From: Acanthaster planci
Lineage: Eukaryota; Echinodermata; Asteroidea; Valvatida; Acanthasteridae
Assembly (NCBI RefSeq): GCF_001949145.1
Contig: NW_019091453.1
Location: forward strand, 127,084-191,083
Reading direction: 5' to 3'
Length of the DNA: 64,000 bases
Both the position numbers and the translations under genes were made by a program. The notes under the pieces are model-generated. The model was given only the letters and a program-made list of their open reading frames with translations, was not told where the DNA came from and did not search any database. Shown piece by piece: positions 38,506-57,400 of this stretch; position 1 is the stretch's first letter; each line of letters begins with the position of its first letter.

Positions 38506-38517
38506 TTGAAAATCTGA

Positions 38518-39075
38518 AACAACTGCTTGACTGTGCGAAGATTTCTGAAATTAATTCTAAGTTCATTTGGGCAGTTTTGTAAATCACTGAGTAAGATCCT
38601 ATATGTAATGGTATCAAGATATCAGTTCCTCACTATTACGCAGATGGGCTGACATACATGTAGCTCTTATTCAAGAACCATTCTTTTTGAAGGGGTTGTG
38701 GGCCTCTGAAAATCCAAAACCTTCTTTGACAGGGAGAAGCATAAAAGGAGAGACTGTATTCTCTAGGTGACCGTCTCAGAACATGCATTGAGTTAGAGGT
38801 TAGAAATTTTGCATTCTATTTGTCCATTTTTTTTTTTAATTTAATCTCTTCCAGTAAAATGAGTGTAAGTTTTCAGCAATTAAAACAACATAAAATAAAA
38901 GATGTATCGTCAAATTGTGCATTCTAATAAAACTTCTTAAATGTTTGTAAGAATTTTGACCAACTATTATGTAAACTGCCAATGTGACTACTGCATAACT
39001 AAATCCAAAGCGATGATATACCTTTACATTCACGAAAGTATGACAACAAGTCTGTCCAGCTGTATGCAAAAGATG
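38518..39075. other. Probable CCSAP 3' UTR
   Basis: This lies directly downstream of the CCSAP stop on the minus strand. AT-rich, no coding signal. The poly(A) site cannot be assigned. Confidence 0.4.
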
Positions 39076-41784
39076 CTACCTCGGCTGGGAAGGCCCTGTA
39101 AAGTTCCGCTGGTACTCTGTCAGCCACACTGAGTCATCCTGGGGCGGCACATTGAACATGGCCTTCAGCCTCCGCTCCCGCAGGCTATGCTGTCTGTCTC
39201 TCTCTGCCCGCTGCTGGATGTCGAGCTGCCTGCGTCGCATGGCCCGCAGGGCTGACGGGTAGATCTGCAGTGGCTAGGTCAGATTGTGTGGAGAGAGAAT
39301 TATAAGAGAGACCCAGAAATGCAAGGTGCCAGGAGTCACAATTGTGCAATATACCAAGAATGGAAGTAATGGACACTATTTAAAATGTAAGTATGTGATC
39401 AAACTTTGTCTTCTGTTCAAAAGAAGCCATCTTGATCTCACCATTGGTTTATTGATCAGGACACTGGAAAGTCTTCACTGTGTAAAAGTAAAACCACTGT
39501 CACGGTGCATGTACCTCATACCTTCTACACATGGAGGGAGAAGGCAGACTATGAATGGCCTAAATACTGAACAACTGAAGAGCAATTTATATAGGCATTA
39601 TGCTAAAATTGTCAGAACAAAGTGACCTCGATAACAGGGCTGTGCCAAATATCCGAATATTATCAAATATTCTAATACGAAATTCAGGAAAAAGGAGAAT
39701 TTTATTTGGTTTCTAATGAGAAAAAATGCACCATGGGGGCTTGTTTCAAGCAGATTCAAATGAAAAGCGACAGAAAACTTATCAAAAAGTTAATTTTTCA
39801 ATTTAAAAAATTTAAAAGGAGCAGAAATTTTCATCAGGGCAAGAAGTTTTGTTTGTCTCTTAAATCATACTAAATCCTGGCTGGAGATACTCCCAGACGT
39901 GAGAAGCTATTACATGTATAGTGATTCTAATGTACAATTGTATGCATTATTGCAAATGATTTTGTATACGGTCTAATCTTCAACAATCTGCAGGTCGGTA
40001 AGACCGAAAAGTAGGATATTTGATTGAATTGAAGGTCAAATATTCGAATAGTGAATTATTTGAATTGACTCAGCCCTACTAGATAAGATGTCTGTCATAA
40101 TACTGCACCTACTACTGACAAAAAGATTTGGACAAGTTTTGAATCAAGCAACTCCTTTCAGGTTTCTCCATTTATCGTTGATAGGTGAAACTTTGATCCT
40201 TCTTGATGAGCCTGATCACTTTAAACATGAAAAATGAAATCCATACATGCACTAAGCCTTGCTGGAGGCAAATTCTTACCTTATGAACAGTGGTGGTGGT
40301 TAAACATGAAGTCATGAAATGCACTCAAAGTGAAAAAAGCTGTTTGTCATGGTCATGACTCTGTCTTAAATACAGTATTTTCACTGGCCCAGAACAATTA
40401 TGTGACCATGTGATAAAAATGCATATCACCCTCGCTTTTGGATGTGATGTATGATACTGTGGTATCACAAACTAATCCCCACCTAACAGTCCAAACCATA
40501 TTGCTTGAATCCATCAACTGTTAAAACAGCATACCCCACATCACAGTAGTCAATAATTATTAAACAATGCAACTTGCAGTGTAGTACAGACCAATGGTAC
40601 GGGATACCACACAACTAGAGTGACAAATTAGCATCATTGATTGAAGTCTGCTACAAAAACACCTGTTAAGTACCCATGTTCACAGAAGGCGGGGCCAACC
40701 ACTGGATCAGTTTATTGCAAGAAAGGTTTCAAATGTTATTAACAATGAAACGGAAATAAGAAATCTCACATCTGCAGAGGCCCTGATGTTGTGTGTCTTT
40801 TTGCATCCTGTGGTCAGCTCCTCATCTGCCCAGCCGTAGGCTACCATGGGAGGACGATCTGGTCCCCTCCTCCCCGTGTCAGCCTTCTTCTCTGAGGAAG
40901 TTCTGGGCCTGACCTGCCGTCTGTCTCGGGATGGGTGTTTACTGGCAGTCTTGTGCTTGCGTGTTGACTGTGCTGATTTGGAGTCTGAGCAACGATAACA
41001 TGAAGAGTGGCAATCCAAGGAAAATCATTTCCTGTACGTTCACATCGATAATTTTTAAGGCGATTTTGAGGACATGGTCATATAAAGTATTAAACTTGAT
41101 AGGTTCTCTTGGCAAGTGACCAAAATGCTTCATTTGTGGAGTACTAAGAGACATGATTTTCTGGCAAATAAACGATTTTCTGACTGAAGAAATCATATCA
41201 TTCACTTTGACAACCATAAATAATAACTCCAGAGCTATAAGTCGGAAACAAAACAAAAAATGTCTGGCATACTAAACAAAAGGCTCACTTCATGCTCCAA
41301 TGAAAACAGCTAATGAAAAGGTGCCATCCATTGCAACATTTGACTTTTATGTATCATGGGTTACGATTACGAGGAGATTACTTCTACCTTTACGTTGGCC
41401 TCCATCAGTCTTCTTCATCTGCTTCCTGTCTAGCACAGGGGAGGAGCCCAACCTCCCTCCACTGACCACTCCATTCTGATCTTGGAGCTGGTCATCTCTC
41501 ATCTTGGACCAGTCCGGAGTCTGAACCTCCCGATCCTCAGCCCTCCGTCCCCGTCTCACCTGGTTGTTGTTGCTGCGGTTGGGGGCCATCGCAGGCCTCC
41601 CTTCCCCTGCTCCGTCCTCCCCGTTGCCATTCTCACTGTCCCAGTCCCAGTCCAAGATCTGGTGGTGGTGTTCCAGCCGGCGGCGGTTGACACGGTAATC
41701 CACCTTTTCCTGGTAGTGCGGGAAGTGGGCACCCCATTTGGGGTCCCTGTACTGTTTGCGGTACTCACTCTTCTTGAAGACCAT
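39076..41784 (-). CDS. CCSAP: CCSAP, centriole, cilia and spindle-associated protein
   Basis: Coding exons are complement(41388..41784), complement(40770..40984) and complement(39076..39264). Phases agree (1, then 0), giving 266 residues and TAG; human CCSAP has 270. Three conserved blocks match the human protein as remembered. The N-terminus KSEYRKQYRDPKWG is followed by a YRVNRRRLE stretch and acidic WDWD. A middle MVAYGWADEELTTGCKKTHN corresponds to human ALYGWGEKQTDTGSQKTHN. A C-terminal SALRAMRRRQ...VWLTEYQRNF corresponds to SALRAKNRRQ...WMTEYMRCY. The linker is basic, Ser/Arg-rich and probably disordered. CCSAP binds centrioles, cilia and polyglutamylated spindle microtubules. An in-frame ATG eight codons upstream (41808) is an alternative start. 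It converges on RAB4, the same arrangement as remembered for human 1q42. Confidence 0.93.
39635..40078. mobile_element. hAT-like MITE, 444 bp, with 8-bp target duplication, in CCSAP intron 2
   Basis: The left end is CAGGGCTGTGCCAAATATCC. The right end, reversed, is TAGGGCTGAGTCAATTCAAA. Both run into repeated ATTCGAATA/CAAATATTC words, as in AGGGCTG-ended hAT families. Flanks CTCGATAA (39627-39634) and CTAGATAA (40079-40086) agree at 7 of 8 positions. Interior non-coding. Confidence 0.8.
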
Positions 41785-42493
41785 CGTAATGTGGTGTGAC
41801 ACAGCCACAACTCAGTGTGCCTACCAAAGGAAAAACACATTTGATAAGTAATGAAAGCTCTTATCTTTCCCTATCTTAAGAGCTAGTCTTCTGCATGTCA
41901 CTGGGACTAAAACTTTGTTCTGCTTCTTATGATGGTGAAAGACAGACAACGAAAATCTGGCATTGACAAGCTATTCAAGACCCTGCCCATCACTGGATGT
42001 TGAAAGAGATTTCATTTTTGCACATTTTTAGCTTTGGAATCTCGCTACCACTGTGAACCAATGGCTTCTGTGTGTCTTTGGAATACAGCACACAACTGCT
42101 TACACTTCTTAAAAACCTGAGCTTTATGCAAGAAAATCCATCCAACCAGGAAGACATCACATCTCAGCTGGAGAGGCCCCCCTTTTAAATTTGTTTTACA
42201 TATTTTTTTGTTTCTTTTTAAAATTTACATGTTTGATTTTGCATTTGTTTTTGAACAAGAGGTATATCACTTGATATAACTGCAAATTTAAATTATGTTA
42301 GATGCTGAAAACTCTTTGAGACCCCAAAAGTATCAGCAAAAGTCACAAAATCCATTTGCCACTGAGAAAAAGCCATCATCAATTTAAAGAAAAAATCTAG
42401 GCGTGAAACTATAATTTGTTACTCGCCCTTGGCCTTAACGACAGAGCCCCATAGCTCCATTGCTGATGTTACTCCATATTTACTCAGGCTAAA

Positions 42494-42854
42494 TAAGCCT
42501 TTTGTGAGTAAAATTTGAATAAAATCTGGTACACCGAGTTATCCAACTGTACATAAACATAACAATTTGAATTCCCCAGACTAAATACACTGTTGCAATA
42601 CCTTGTGATACAGTGCAAACTTTTGCTTAGTGACCACCATCTCTGGAATGGACTGGTTCGTATGTGCCCTTCTTATCCATTGAAAACTGTGTATTGGTGC
42701 AAGGCGTCTCTTACATAGCCAAGCAAAAGTTTGCCCTGAATCATGAGGTATAGCAACAGTGTCTTTAGTATGGAGGATTCAAGTTGTTATGTTCATCTGA
42801 ATTTAAAGAACTCAGTGTACAAGATTTTATTCAAATTTAACTTACAAAAGGCTT
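42494..42854. mobile_element. Inverted-repeat element with about 137-bp arms
   Basis: The left arm (42494-42630) is similar to the reverse complement of 42721-42854 along its whole length. Shared blocks include AAATTTGAATAAAATCT, ACATAACAA.TTGAAT.C and GCAAACTTTTGCTT. The 90-bp centre is unrelated. Non-coding; it resembles a MITE or foldback element. Confidence 0.75.
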
Positions 42855-43293
42855 GTTCTGCTGAATAACCAAAATTGGCCACGATTCACTCTCAGCTGGG
42901 TTTGATTCCCAGTTTACGGCCAGCTAACATCCTTTTTTTGGTCCACCCAAATTAAGGATAATCTTCTTTTGTCATTTTTAAATTGACTCCATAATCTAAC
43001 TACAGAGTATTACTTTTTTTTTCTGATTTGTGGCTTTGGAGGTTTTTTGAATGGCAAAAGTCCAAAATTGTAAAATAGTCTGATTCCCATCTTGTAAGTA
43101 CAAAGTCACAACGACTATATAATGTATGTTGGCACAGAACCAGACTAATAGTTGTCACGGTAAGAGTTTTTAAGACCAAAAAAAGTTACTGCGCATGTGC
43201 CCAGCAAAACATTGTTTAAATAAATTTGCCATTAACGGCTAAAAATATCCACTACCTTTGGGGTAATAAAGATTTTACCAAACTGAATACTGA

Positions 43294-43430
43294 TTGGCCA
43301 AATGGCATGGCAGATGATGAAATGGCCAAATAAAAACATCAGGAAATGGCCTAACAGAATGATGAAATGGCCAATAGAATTATGAAAGGACCAAGCGAAA
43401 GGGTTAAATAGCCAAATGAAATGGCAAAAT
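43294..43430. repeat. Degenerate tandem repeat of GAAATGGCCAAA units
   Basis: About eight imperfect copies of (G)AAATGGCCAA-type units, with spacing varying around 14-22 bp. The units are near-palindromic around TGGCCA. Confidence 0.65.
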
Positions 43431-44635
43431 GAGTTAATAACAAGCAAGGCAACGGAGAAAACAGTCACATACTCGGTCATACATGTATCAATACATGTAA
43501 CGTTAGTACATAGCCTGCTCCGGGACAAACCTTATTACTAGTCATGATAGTTAAACTCTAGTGGGTAAGTACGGACATGACGGAGGTAGCAGAATAAGCA
43601 ATAGTTAAAAGAGGCGATTGACAGACTAAAAAGTCAGTGTACCTAGTCAGCTGGTGCAACAGGCCTTGGGCCGACTACTCGGCCTAGGCCTAGCCGTAAC
43701 TTTCTTTAGTCATTAGCCCAGGCACATGATTAAGCCACAAGCTGCCGTTCAGCCGTTTGAAGCTACAAGACTGGAATTGTCGAGCTAAACTTTAACATAT
43801 ACTGCGCATGCATGTACAGCATATAAAAACAGGTTTTACCATTTAGGTGAACATTTAGTTAGCCCATGGTCAGAGTCAAGTGAAAAAGATGTTTTCTATT
43901 TCGAAACGCGAAGCTACATTCATGTAAACTATTAGCCTCTAGAGGGCGCGATTTAACTTAATTAAACTTGTCCTCTCGCGCTCGCTCGCGCAGACATAAA
44001 AGTAAGCGTGATCCGTGCCACATGTCATGCATGTATTCATGTGATGTGTATTCTGGAGTGTGAGACCAGACTGTGACATCTGATTTCATCATCTAACCGC
44101 TAGGGTTTGTTAACTGCAAAAGACGAATGTTGTCATTTTTTTCACATGTATGGGAATGAGCTAAGTCTGTAAAAGGTAGGTTATGAGTGTCACTGTTAAT
44201 TTTTTTTTTAGTCGCTGGTCATTGCCGGTTGGTTAGCATGGTTAGGCTGTTCCTTGTTCATTACTTCTAATACTAGCTAGTCGGTCATGTCGGTAGGAGT
44301 AGTACCATGATGGTAGGCCTAACTTTGCTGCTCGATGTTCGCGCATTTGATATTCCTCCATCATATCCATCGTGAAACTGAAATGAAAGTGAATGTTCAT
44401 GAATTGAACTTGCTCGAGTAATAAATTCCCGGTCACAACTTGCAGAAATGCTTATGACACCTACATGTAGGCATTTCCTAATCCGACATGTCCGAGCAAT
44501 TTGGAGTAGGACTCTTATGTCGATGATGGTATCGTCACCAGGTCCCTTGGAGCCCCATGGGCCTATACTGCCAAGACAAAGAACGAGACTTGACAATCAT
44601 GACAATAGGCGCTGAAATTAGGGACCTTGCGGCTA

Positions 44636-44915
44636 TTATACCCCAACTTCAGCATCAGTCCAAAACTATCCCCCGTCCTAACTAGAGTGTCAAAGTTGGG
44701 CTGGCCCAACTACAGCCTGTGTGCATGTGTCCAGCTAGCATGTGCGATTGTCTGAAGTGCCATATTTTAGATGAATTGTGTCAAGTGTGAGATGCATAAA
44801 CTTGGATAAGGTTGAGAAATTTTCTACGGCTATTGGTCAACAGAAGTTGGGCCAGTCCAACTGCAGCAGTACAGTTGGGACTGTCCCGGCTGTAGCTGGA
44901 ATAGACGCTATATGG
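44636..44915. mobile_element. MITE copy 2, related to 29648-29991
   Basis: The left end ACCCCAACTTCAGCATCAGTCC and the internal blocks match the element in RAB4 intron 2. The right terminal repeat is degraded (CTGTAGCTGGAATAGACGC). It has the same orientation as copy 1 and is shorter. Confidence 0.7.
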
Positions 44916-45727
44916 TCACTGGCATTACTTAATCATGTTGATGTAGGGAGTTCAGTGAAACGACCCTTTGAAAATTTATACATGTATCTATCACAGTGTA
45001 AAAAGTCCTTATGAAAAACTACTCATTATTTACTTAAATGTAATAGAAATTTTCATTAGTTCAAGGACCAACAAATGTACTGATATGTTTTCAATTGCAG
45101 TTGGGTTTGACAATTTGGTGACATTTTTAGAAAGAATGTAAATTCAGGAACTTATTTCACTTAGCAAAATGGGAACATGTGGACCGCATGAGATCGTAAA
45201 GCGTAAGTGCGTGTGTTACCCCCTGAGAGCCAAAAATCTCTGGCACGGAATGTAGCATCGATCACATGCACATGTATGAAATTTGATAAATATGTGTATT
45301 TGTCACCAAAAAGCAACGACGGTGCCACACTTATGCCACATTCTAGGTTGTTCAGTTTTTTACATTTAAATGAACTTTTCTTTGAAATTGATAAGAGACT
45401 GAAATAATTCAGTAGAATTCTAACCAGTCTCGTGACAAATTCATTTCCATACTCACATGAACTGCATTAACTCGGATAATGACAGCTCTTTACCGTCATT
45501 CAACAACCTAGCAAATGAACCTGTCTTGTGTGAACGGTCAAAACATCAAGTACATGTATGTCCTGTAACATCTCTTTATTGTGAAGCAGTTGTACTGTTT
45601 GCCACACTGTTTGGAATTTGCAAGATGAAGTGCTCATGTAAAGATGATGATGTACAAGCTTTATGGATGACTACAAAAAACAGGGATATTCTAATACTCA
45701 GTCCCCACCACAGAGGTACACAGGTAA

Positions 45728-52159
<6,432 letters not shown>

Positions 52160-54413
52160 CTTTAATAGGAAAAACACAATGAAATAATTTACACAAAACC
52201 ATTCATCTGTGTCAGATTGTAGGAAACTGTCTTGTCATCTCATTTTTGAAGAAATGTCATGCAGCTTCTGTCAGTGTAGTTTAAGTAAATCAAGGGTTTC
52301 CAGTGTACATGATATCCAAAAGAATGAATCTATAAGTAACTGACATTTCTGTACCACCTTTTTTTGTGTAAATGTTCGAAGCCATTTAGCGTGCATTAAA
52401 TCATGTATACCAGCGACATTAATCTCTAGATGTTATTGCAGTAAGTTGTCTTGCTCGACTGCACCGATATATTTTTCACCTGTCCGGTGACTGGTTGACC
52501 TTCTGCAGCCAAGCTTTAAGCCAGCATGTGAAAAATTAGATGACCGTATTGCCTTAAAGTGTGGCATTGCAGGGAATTCAAAATGCTGAGATGTTTTTTT
52601 TTTTATATTTTTTTGTGTAATGAAATAAGGCATCAAAAACAGGATGTGCAAAGACAGACACTCCTCTGGCAGAAACACTGTCGTCAACTGCTTAGCCATG
52701 GTTCCCAATCTTACTTGTTGAACAAGTTGGTCTCAGTTGTTGGACACCTGAGATTTATTGAAAGCAGCAAATATTCTTAACCCCATATGTATTACTGCCT
52801 TGCATATTAGACAATTTTTATCACTTTTTGTGCAGCAAACGTTCACACAAGTGTTCATACACTTCACAGTGAAGTTAATGTTGATAATTGACAATGTTTA
52901 ATGAATGACAGTACACATGATTCAACTGTGCTCATTTGTGATTGAGGTTTAGGTGCTTTGGAATGTGTGGTTGACTGCGTTATTTATACTTTCTTTCTAA
53001 AAAATATCTTAACCCTTCTGAATAAAGTTTTATTTTAATAATGCCATGTAAAGCAACTGAGGGAAGTGCAAACGTTTTTAATTACCAAAAGCAGCAGGGA
53101 ATTTGATTCATAGAAATTGCCTGTTGATATTGCAGTAATTTTTCCCGGGGGGGGTGGAACTCGTGAGAGGATAAACTTGGCATTTCTTAAACTTAAAATT
53201 TATTGGCACTTTAATTTCTGGTTGTGTTGGAACAGGGTTCAGACAGCTGTCTCTGATTTACAGAGAGTAGATTTTGTAAATTTATGAAAAGTTATTTAGG
53301 GAAATGACTGAGATTCTTGGGCCACAAATTTGCCAGGACAAAAACTTTTTGTTGTAAAAACTGGTTACCAGTCAAACAGTTCTTTTTAGGATTCTTATGT
53401 TATTTTTCTTTTGGGGGGGCTGATCATTTTTTCCATTTTTTGCACTTTTATGAAATTCAGTGTCAGTTTTGTGGTATACCAGAATAGTACTTCAGGTGCA
53501 TACATATACGTCCTTGTACTAAAGGTCTGTATTTCATAGAACCTACTCTGCAGAATTGTCTGGGTTGAAACCTGATGGGAGCCACTTCAATTGGTATTAT
53601 GTGAGTATGACTTGGAGGTACAGTGAGGAAGTGTATAGATTGGATGTTGTTGACTTAACAGTTTCAGTTTTGCTTTTTTTAGTCTTATTTTCAAATCATT
53701 AAACAACACTGTATATTTCGAACACCCTATCCATTGATTTACCACGTCTGTGGTATGACCACCTTTCCATGGGTTCAAATGGAATGGGATTTTGAATAAA
53801 TTCATGTACCATGTATAAATAAATGAAAACAATTTGAATAAACCACACACTTGTACAACATATTTTGACATACTGGATGCACGTTTTGAATGATTTAATT
53901 CTTACAGCATCTCATTGTGATGTTTTTAAAACTTAATAATGAATGGGCACACAGATTCTGTAAAAATGCCGAAATACTATTCGATCGAAACAAAGTCTGG
54001 TTTCCTTTTTTAGTGGCAAACTTTCATTAATTTGTAAATGGGGCTGGTTAATCTTTCATCAGCTTTGTGATTGAACATTACCGCTTGTGTCTTTTCTTGC
54101 CTTGCAAGAAAAAGGGACATTATGGAATGTAAATAGCGCCCCCACTTGACGTAAAGGGAAAAATTGTTTTCAGTGGCTCCGCTTTTTTTTTTTTTTAGAA
54201 ATTTCTTTCGAGAGCTAGCTAACGCCACCCTAGTCTTGGTTTCAAGACGTTAGTGCTTGGTAGCGGACACCGTGCATAATGCGCCCCAACGACTCACGAT
54301 TAGACTGTGCGCCGGCTAGGTGTGCGAGGGCGCTCTTCAAAAAAATAAAACAAGCTCCATCACTGACGTCTTGGGTAAAGACTAGCGCCACCCCTGTACC
54401 AGCCGTTTTCAAG
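52160..54413. other. WARS1 3' UTR and WARS1-PPP5C intergenic region
   Basis: An AATAAA at 53021-53026 is a plausible WARS1 poly(A) signal (an ATTAAA at about 52394 is weaker). The right end (about 54200-54413) is GC-richer, with CGCC and GCGC words just before the PPP5C start, fitting a promoter. No other gene recognised. Confidence 0.5.
53021..53026 (+). terminator. Probable WARS1 poly(A) signal
   Basis: AATAAA followed by a T-rich stretch (GTTTTATTTTAATAATG), about 860 bp after the WARS1 stop codon. Confidence 0.45.
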
Positions 54414-57400
54414 ATGGCGCAAACCACGATCGCAGACATGGGAGACACGAGTAGTTCTACGGGCACTAGCGCGGGGAAATCTGACCCTAACTCGAAGCCG
54501 CCCCTTCAGGAAATTTGCGACAAGGCAAGGGCCGAAGATCTGAAGAACAAAGCAAACGAGTTTTTTAAAGGTATACGGGCGTCAAAATAGCCAGGTGGTC
54601 TGATGCCACTGTTGCCAACTCTTTGCCAGAGTTTAACTAAAATTTAAGAGACCGGTCCGACATGTCCGAATCGCTCCCTAAGCCGCTCCCTTCTTACACC
54701 TTAGGTTTATCTGCCTATCCAAGACACTTTAGCCATAGCCGGCCTATCACTAGTCTTACGTGGTTCTATATCCGGGCATTTGACACCCTGTCACTTGACA
54801 CCCTGTCATGCTGGTGCACAAACCGTGTGACATACATGTACATGATACTGGCATGACTGGTCTGCAAATGTGTTTTCTAAAAATGCTTCAATATTTTCAC
54901 TGCTAAATTGTGAATGTTGGGGGCTGGGGGCCTATGACTTTCTGGGAAAGAGTTCCATATATGCCGACACCACTTGACAGCCCGTGCATAAACCTTTTGA
55001 GGCTGGTCTGAAAAGTTCTTTGTTTTCTAAGTAAATAACTCAGTGTTTTCCCTCCTAAATTGAACTTTTCTGGACATGTTTTTGCTTTCTGATGGCTGTT
55101 ATCGTAAATCGCCATAGTGGCATCTCTATATGGGACTCTTCCCACTTTCTGATGGCTAGGCGTATACACATGATAAGCAACGGCAAGGCAAAATCAGTGT
55201 TGTCCGTATAATGCTTTGACATATTCCCGGCTACATTTGATTTTTAAGCCTTGTTATCCTTTTCTGATGGCTACTGTAGGGAAAAATTAGAGATGGAACT
55301 CTTCTCCTACTGACCGTATTTTGCCCCATTGTGGGCTCCCCCTGATTAGTTCTACATCTGCAGTGTTTACCATGTTTCCTGCTTTCTTGTAAGTTACATT
55401 TATTTGAGCAATGGCTTTTTATAACATGTATGACCGTATAGTCATCAGGTCCCTTACTTCGCCACCTAGTGTCAGGTCTGATTGGTTTTCACAGTAAATG
55501 GTGAAACGAGGGACCTGTTTTCTACACGGTCATCAGTGTTGGGTGGAAATAATCCTATGCTATAAGCTCATGTCATGGAAATTCACCATAGAGAGCTAGA
55601 GGGAAGGCCATAAAAAAATGAGGGTGTGCCCTGTCACAGCTGTGCCAAGTCTGGTACAAGTATCTTTCATACACACCTATTTTATCCTCTTTCTTTGTCC
55701 TGTACCCTTTGGGTTGAGCTGTTCTTTAGGCCATGATTTGCCTGTTTGGGGCCATGAGCCCAAATCAAAGGAATATGCGGGCGTGCTCGAGTGCACACAG
55801 TATAAGACTGGCAAATTTGACAGAGGGAAGAGAATGCTGGACAGATTCTGAAGGAGTGTGTGATTGTGTAAGACGTACATGTTTGGTATGTGATTGATTG
55901 TGAGTGCTGCCCAGCCACGGAGCGCTGATTTTGTTGTCCTAGCCAAAGCCCTGCTGCTAGCACAGACAATATTCTGGTCTGTTAATTAAGCAAGCCGTGG
56001 CACGGAGAAGGACTTACGCAGACATCAGCAGTCGTAAGTTTACTTATTTTCATGTAATTGACCCAGTCTCTGTTTTGATTTATGAAATTCATTTGAATTA
56101 TCCTTGTGAAGAATCTATTTGTCAAAAGTTGAGATCACAGAGGACCATTAGCCTGTATAGTTTTGGTGTTATTTCTGTGATTAACAGATGGCCCATGTCG
56201 GTACCTGAAACATTACCATTGTGAATAGAGGGCATACATAGAGAACGACTGAGGTCAGAGGCATGTACCTGCTCCTGTTCTAGAGATCTAGACAAACATC
56301 TTCGGGGGTAAGACATACACAGCTGGAGGCTCGTAGACGCAGGCTGTACCTAAAGAGTACATTGAGGGAACATCGCGGGGTACCGAGTTTCAAGAAGCCC
56401 TGACAACTCTGACATGAAAACTTCTACTCTGAATTTGTGAAATTGTCTTATTGTGATTTTGTGATTGTGATGTGATTGTTATATATGACTGATACTGAAA
56501 GATTTCAAGATTATTATGCTATTGATGCTAGCAAGATTGGTGTATTGGATTGATATCGAAAGATTTTTTTAGTTGGAGTAAGATTATGCAAACGTTTGCA
56601 TCCACAGTACAGGTATGCTCCTAAATGGTGGAAGAAAATTGTCTTGAGAAATTCACTGAGATGTTTTGATTCATTGAGACAGGAAGCTTGGTTATTTTCC
56701 TGTGGGAATTATTGAGATTTTTGTGTCCAACATTTTAGCAGACAGTTTGTTAACATTATAAATAAAATTCTGTAACAAATAATTCATATCAAAGAGTGTA
56801 ATCCGGATCTCATTCTTGTATTTTGTACATCATAGTTAGGCGACTGTGACATGCAATTTTCGGGCATTTTGTTAGGCCAATGTCACTAAATATATCTACA
56901 ATGGAGCAAACATTTATGGAACATAATCTACTTAAGGTGTAAATGGAATTCAGTTGAACAATAATAAGGGCAAGTTTGTGATACCTTTAAACAATTGTGT
57001 ATCTGCTCCGAACGGAACAAAAGAGGGCATGTTTTTTGGTATTCACCACATAGGCGTGCAAGTACGTGTAACTAATTTATTCTGGCATGTATGGTCTTTG
57101 CGTGCAAGAACCTGCTTGTAACCACCTGTCTGTCTTTTTGCCGATTTGGGGTGCACTTCAGCACTTCAGGTGTAAAAAAATAGGATTTTTGTCTCTCCTC
57201 TGTAACTGTCAGATATTAGGACGTATTCCTGAGACTTGGCCTGTGAAGTAAGTGAAGTGAATATCTCAAACATAAAACATTTGATCATTCATGGATGATG
57301 CGCCATTTGAAAGATGTATTTCAAAAGGGAAAGTTTCCTGAAATTTTACATTGCTTTGCGATTTTTTTTTTCTGACTCGACACTTTACTCTATATATTAC

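Larger units (their letters stand above)
41785..45727. promoter_or_regulatory. Divergent intergenic region of CCSAP and WARS1
   Basis: This holds 5' UTRs and promoters of both genes, possibly with non-coding first exons. A CpG-rich spot with CTCTCGCGCTCGCTCGCGCAG lies at about 43972-43992 and is a candidate core promoter. A CACAG acceptor about 15 nt before the WARS1 ATG hints at a spliced leader exon. The region also carries a 361-bp inverted repeat (42494-42854), a degenerate AATGGCC repeat (43294-43430) and a MITE copy (44636-44915). Confidence 0.4.

Noticed and set aside
41482-41840. Frames of 94-105 codons on both strands over CCSAP exon 1
   Set aside because: Shadows of the GC-richer CCSAP exon; only the frame with the KSEYRKQY block has family support.
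42890-42925. GGGTTTGATTCCC hairpin resembling a tRNA T-arm
   Set aside because: No A box or further tRNA structure at the right distance.
55850-56830. LTR-like remnant (TG-rich repeats, AATAAAATTCTGTAACA) in PPP5C intron 1
   Set aside because: No second LTR, primer-binding site or pol similarity was seen; boundaries could not be defined.
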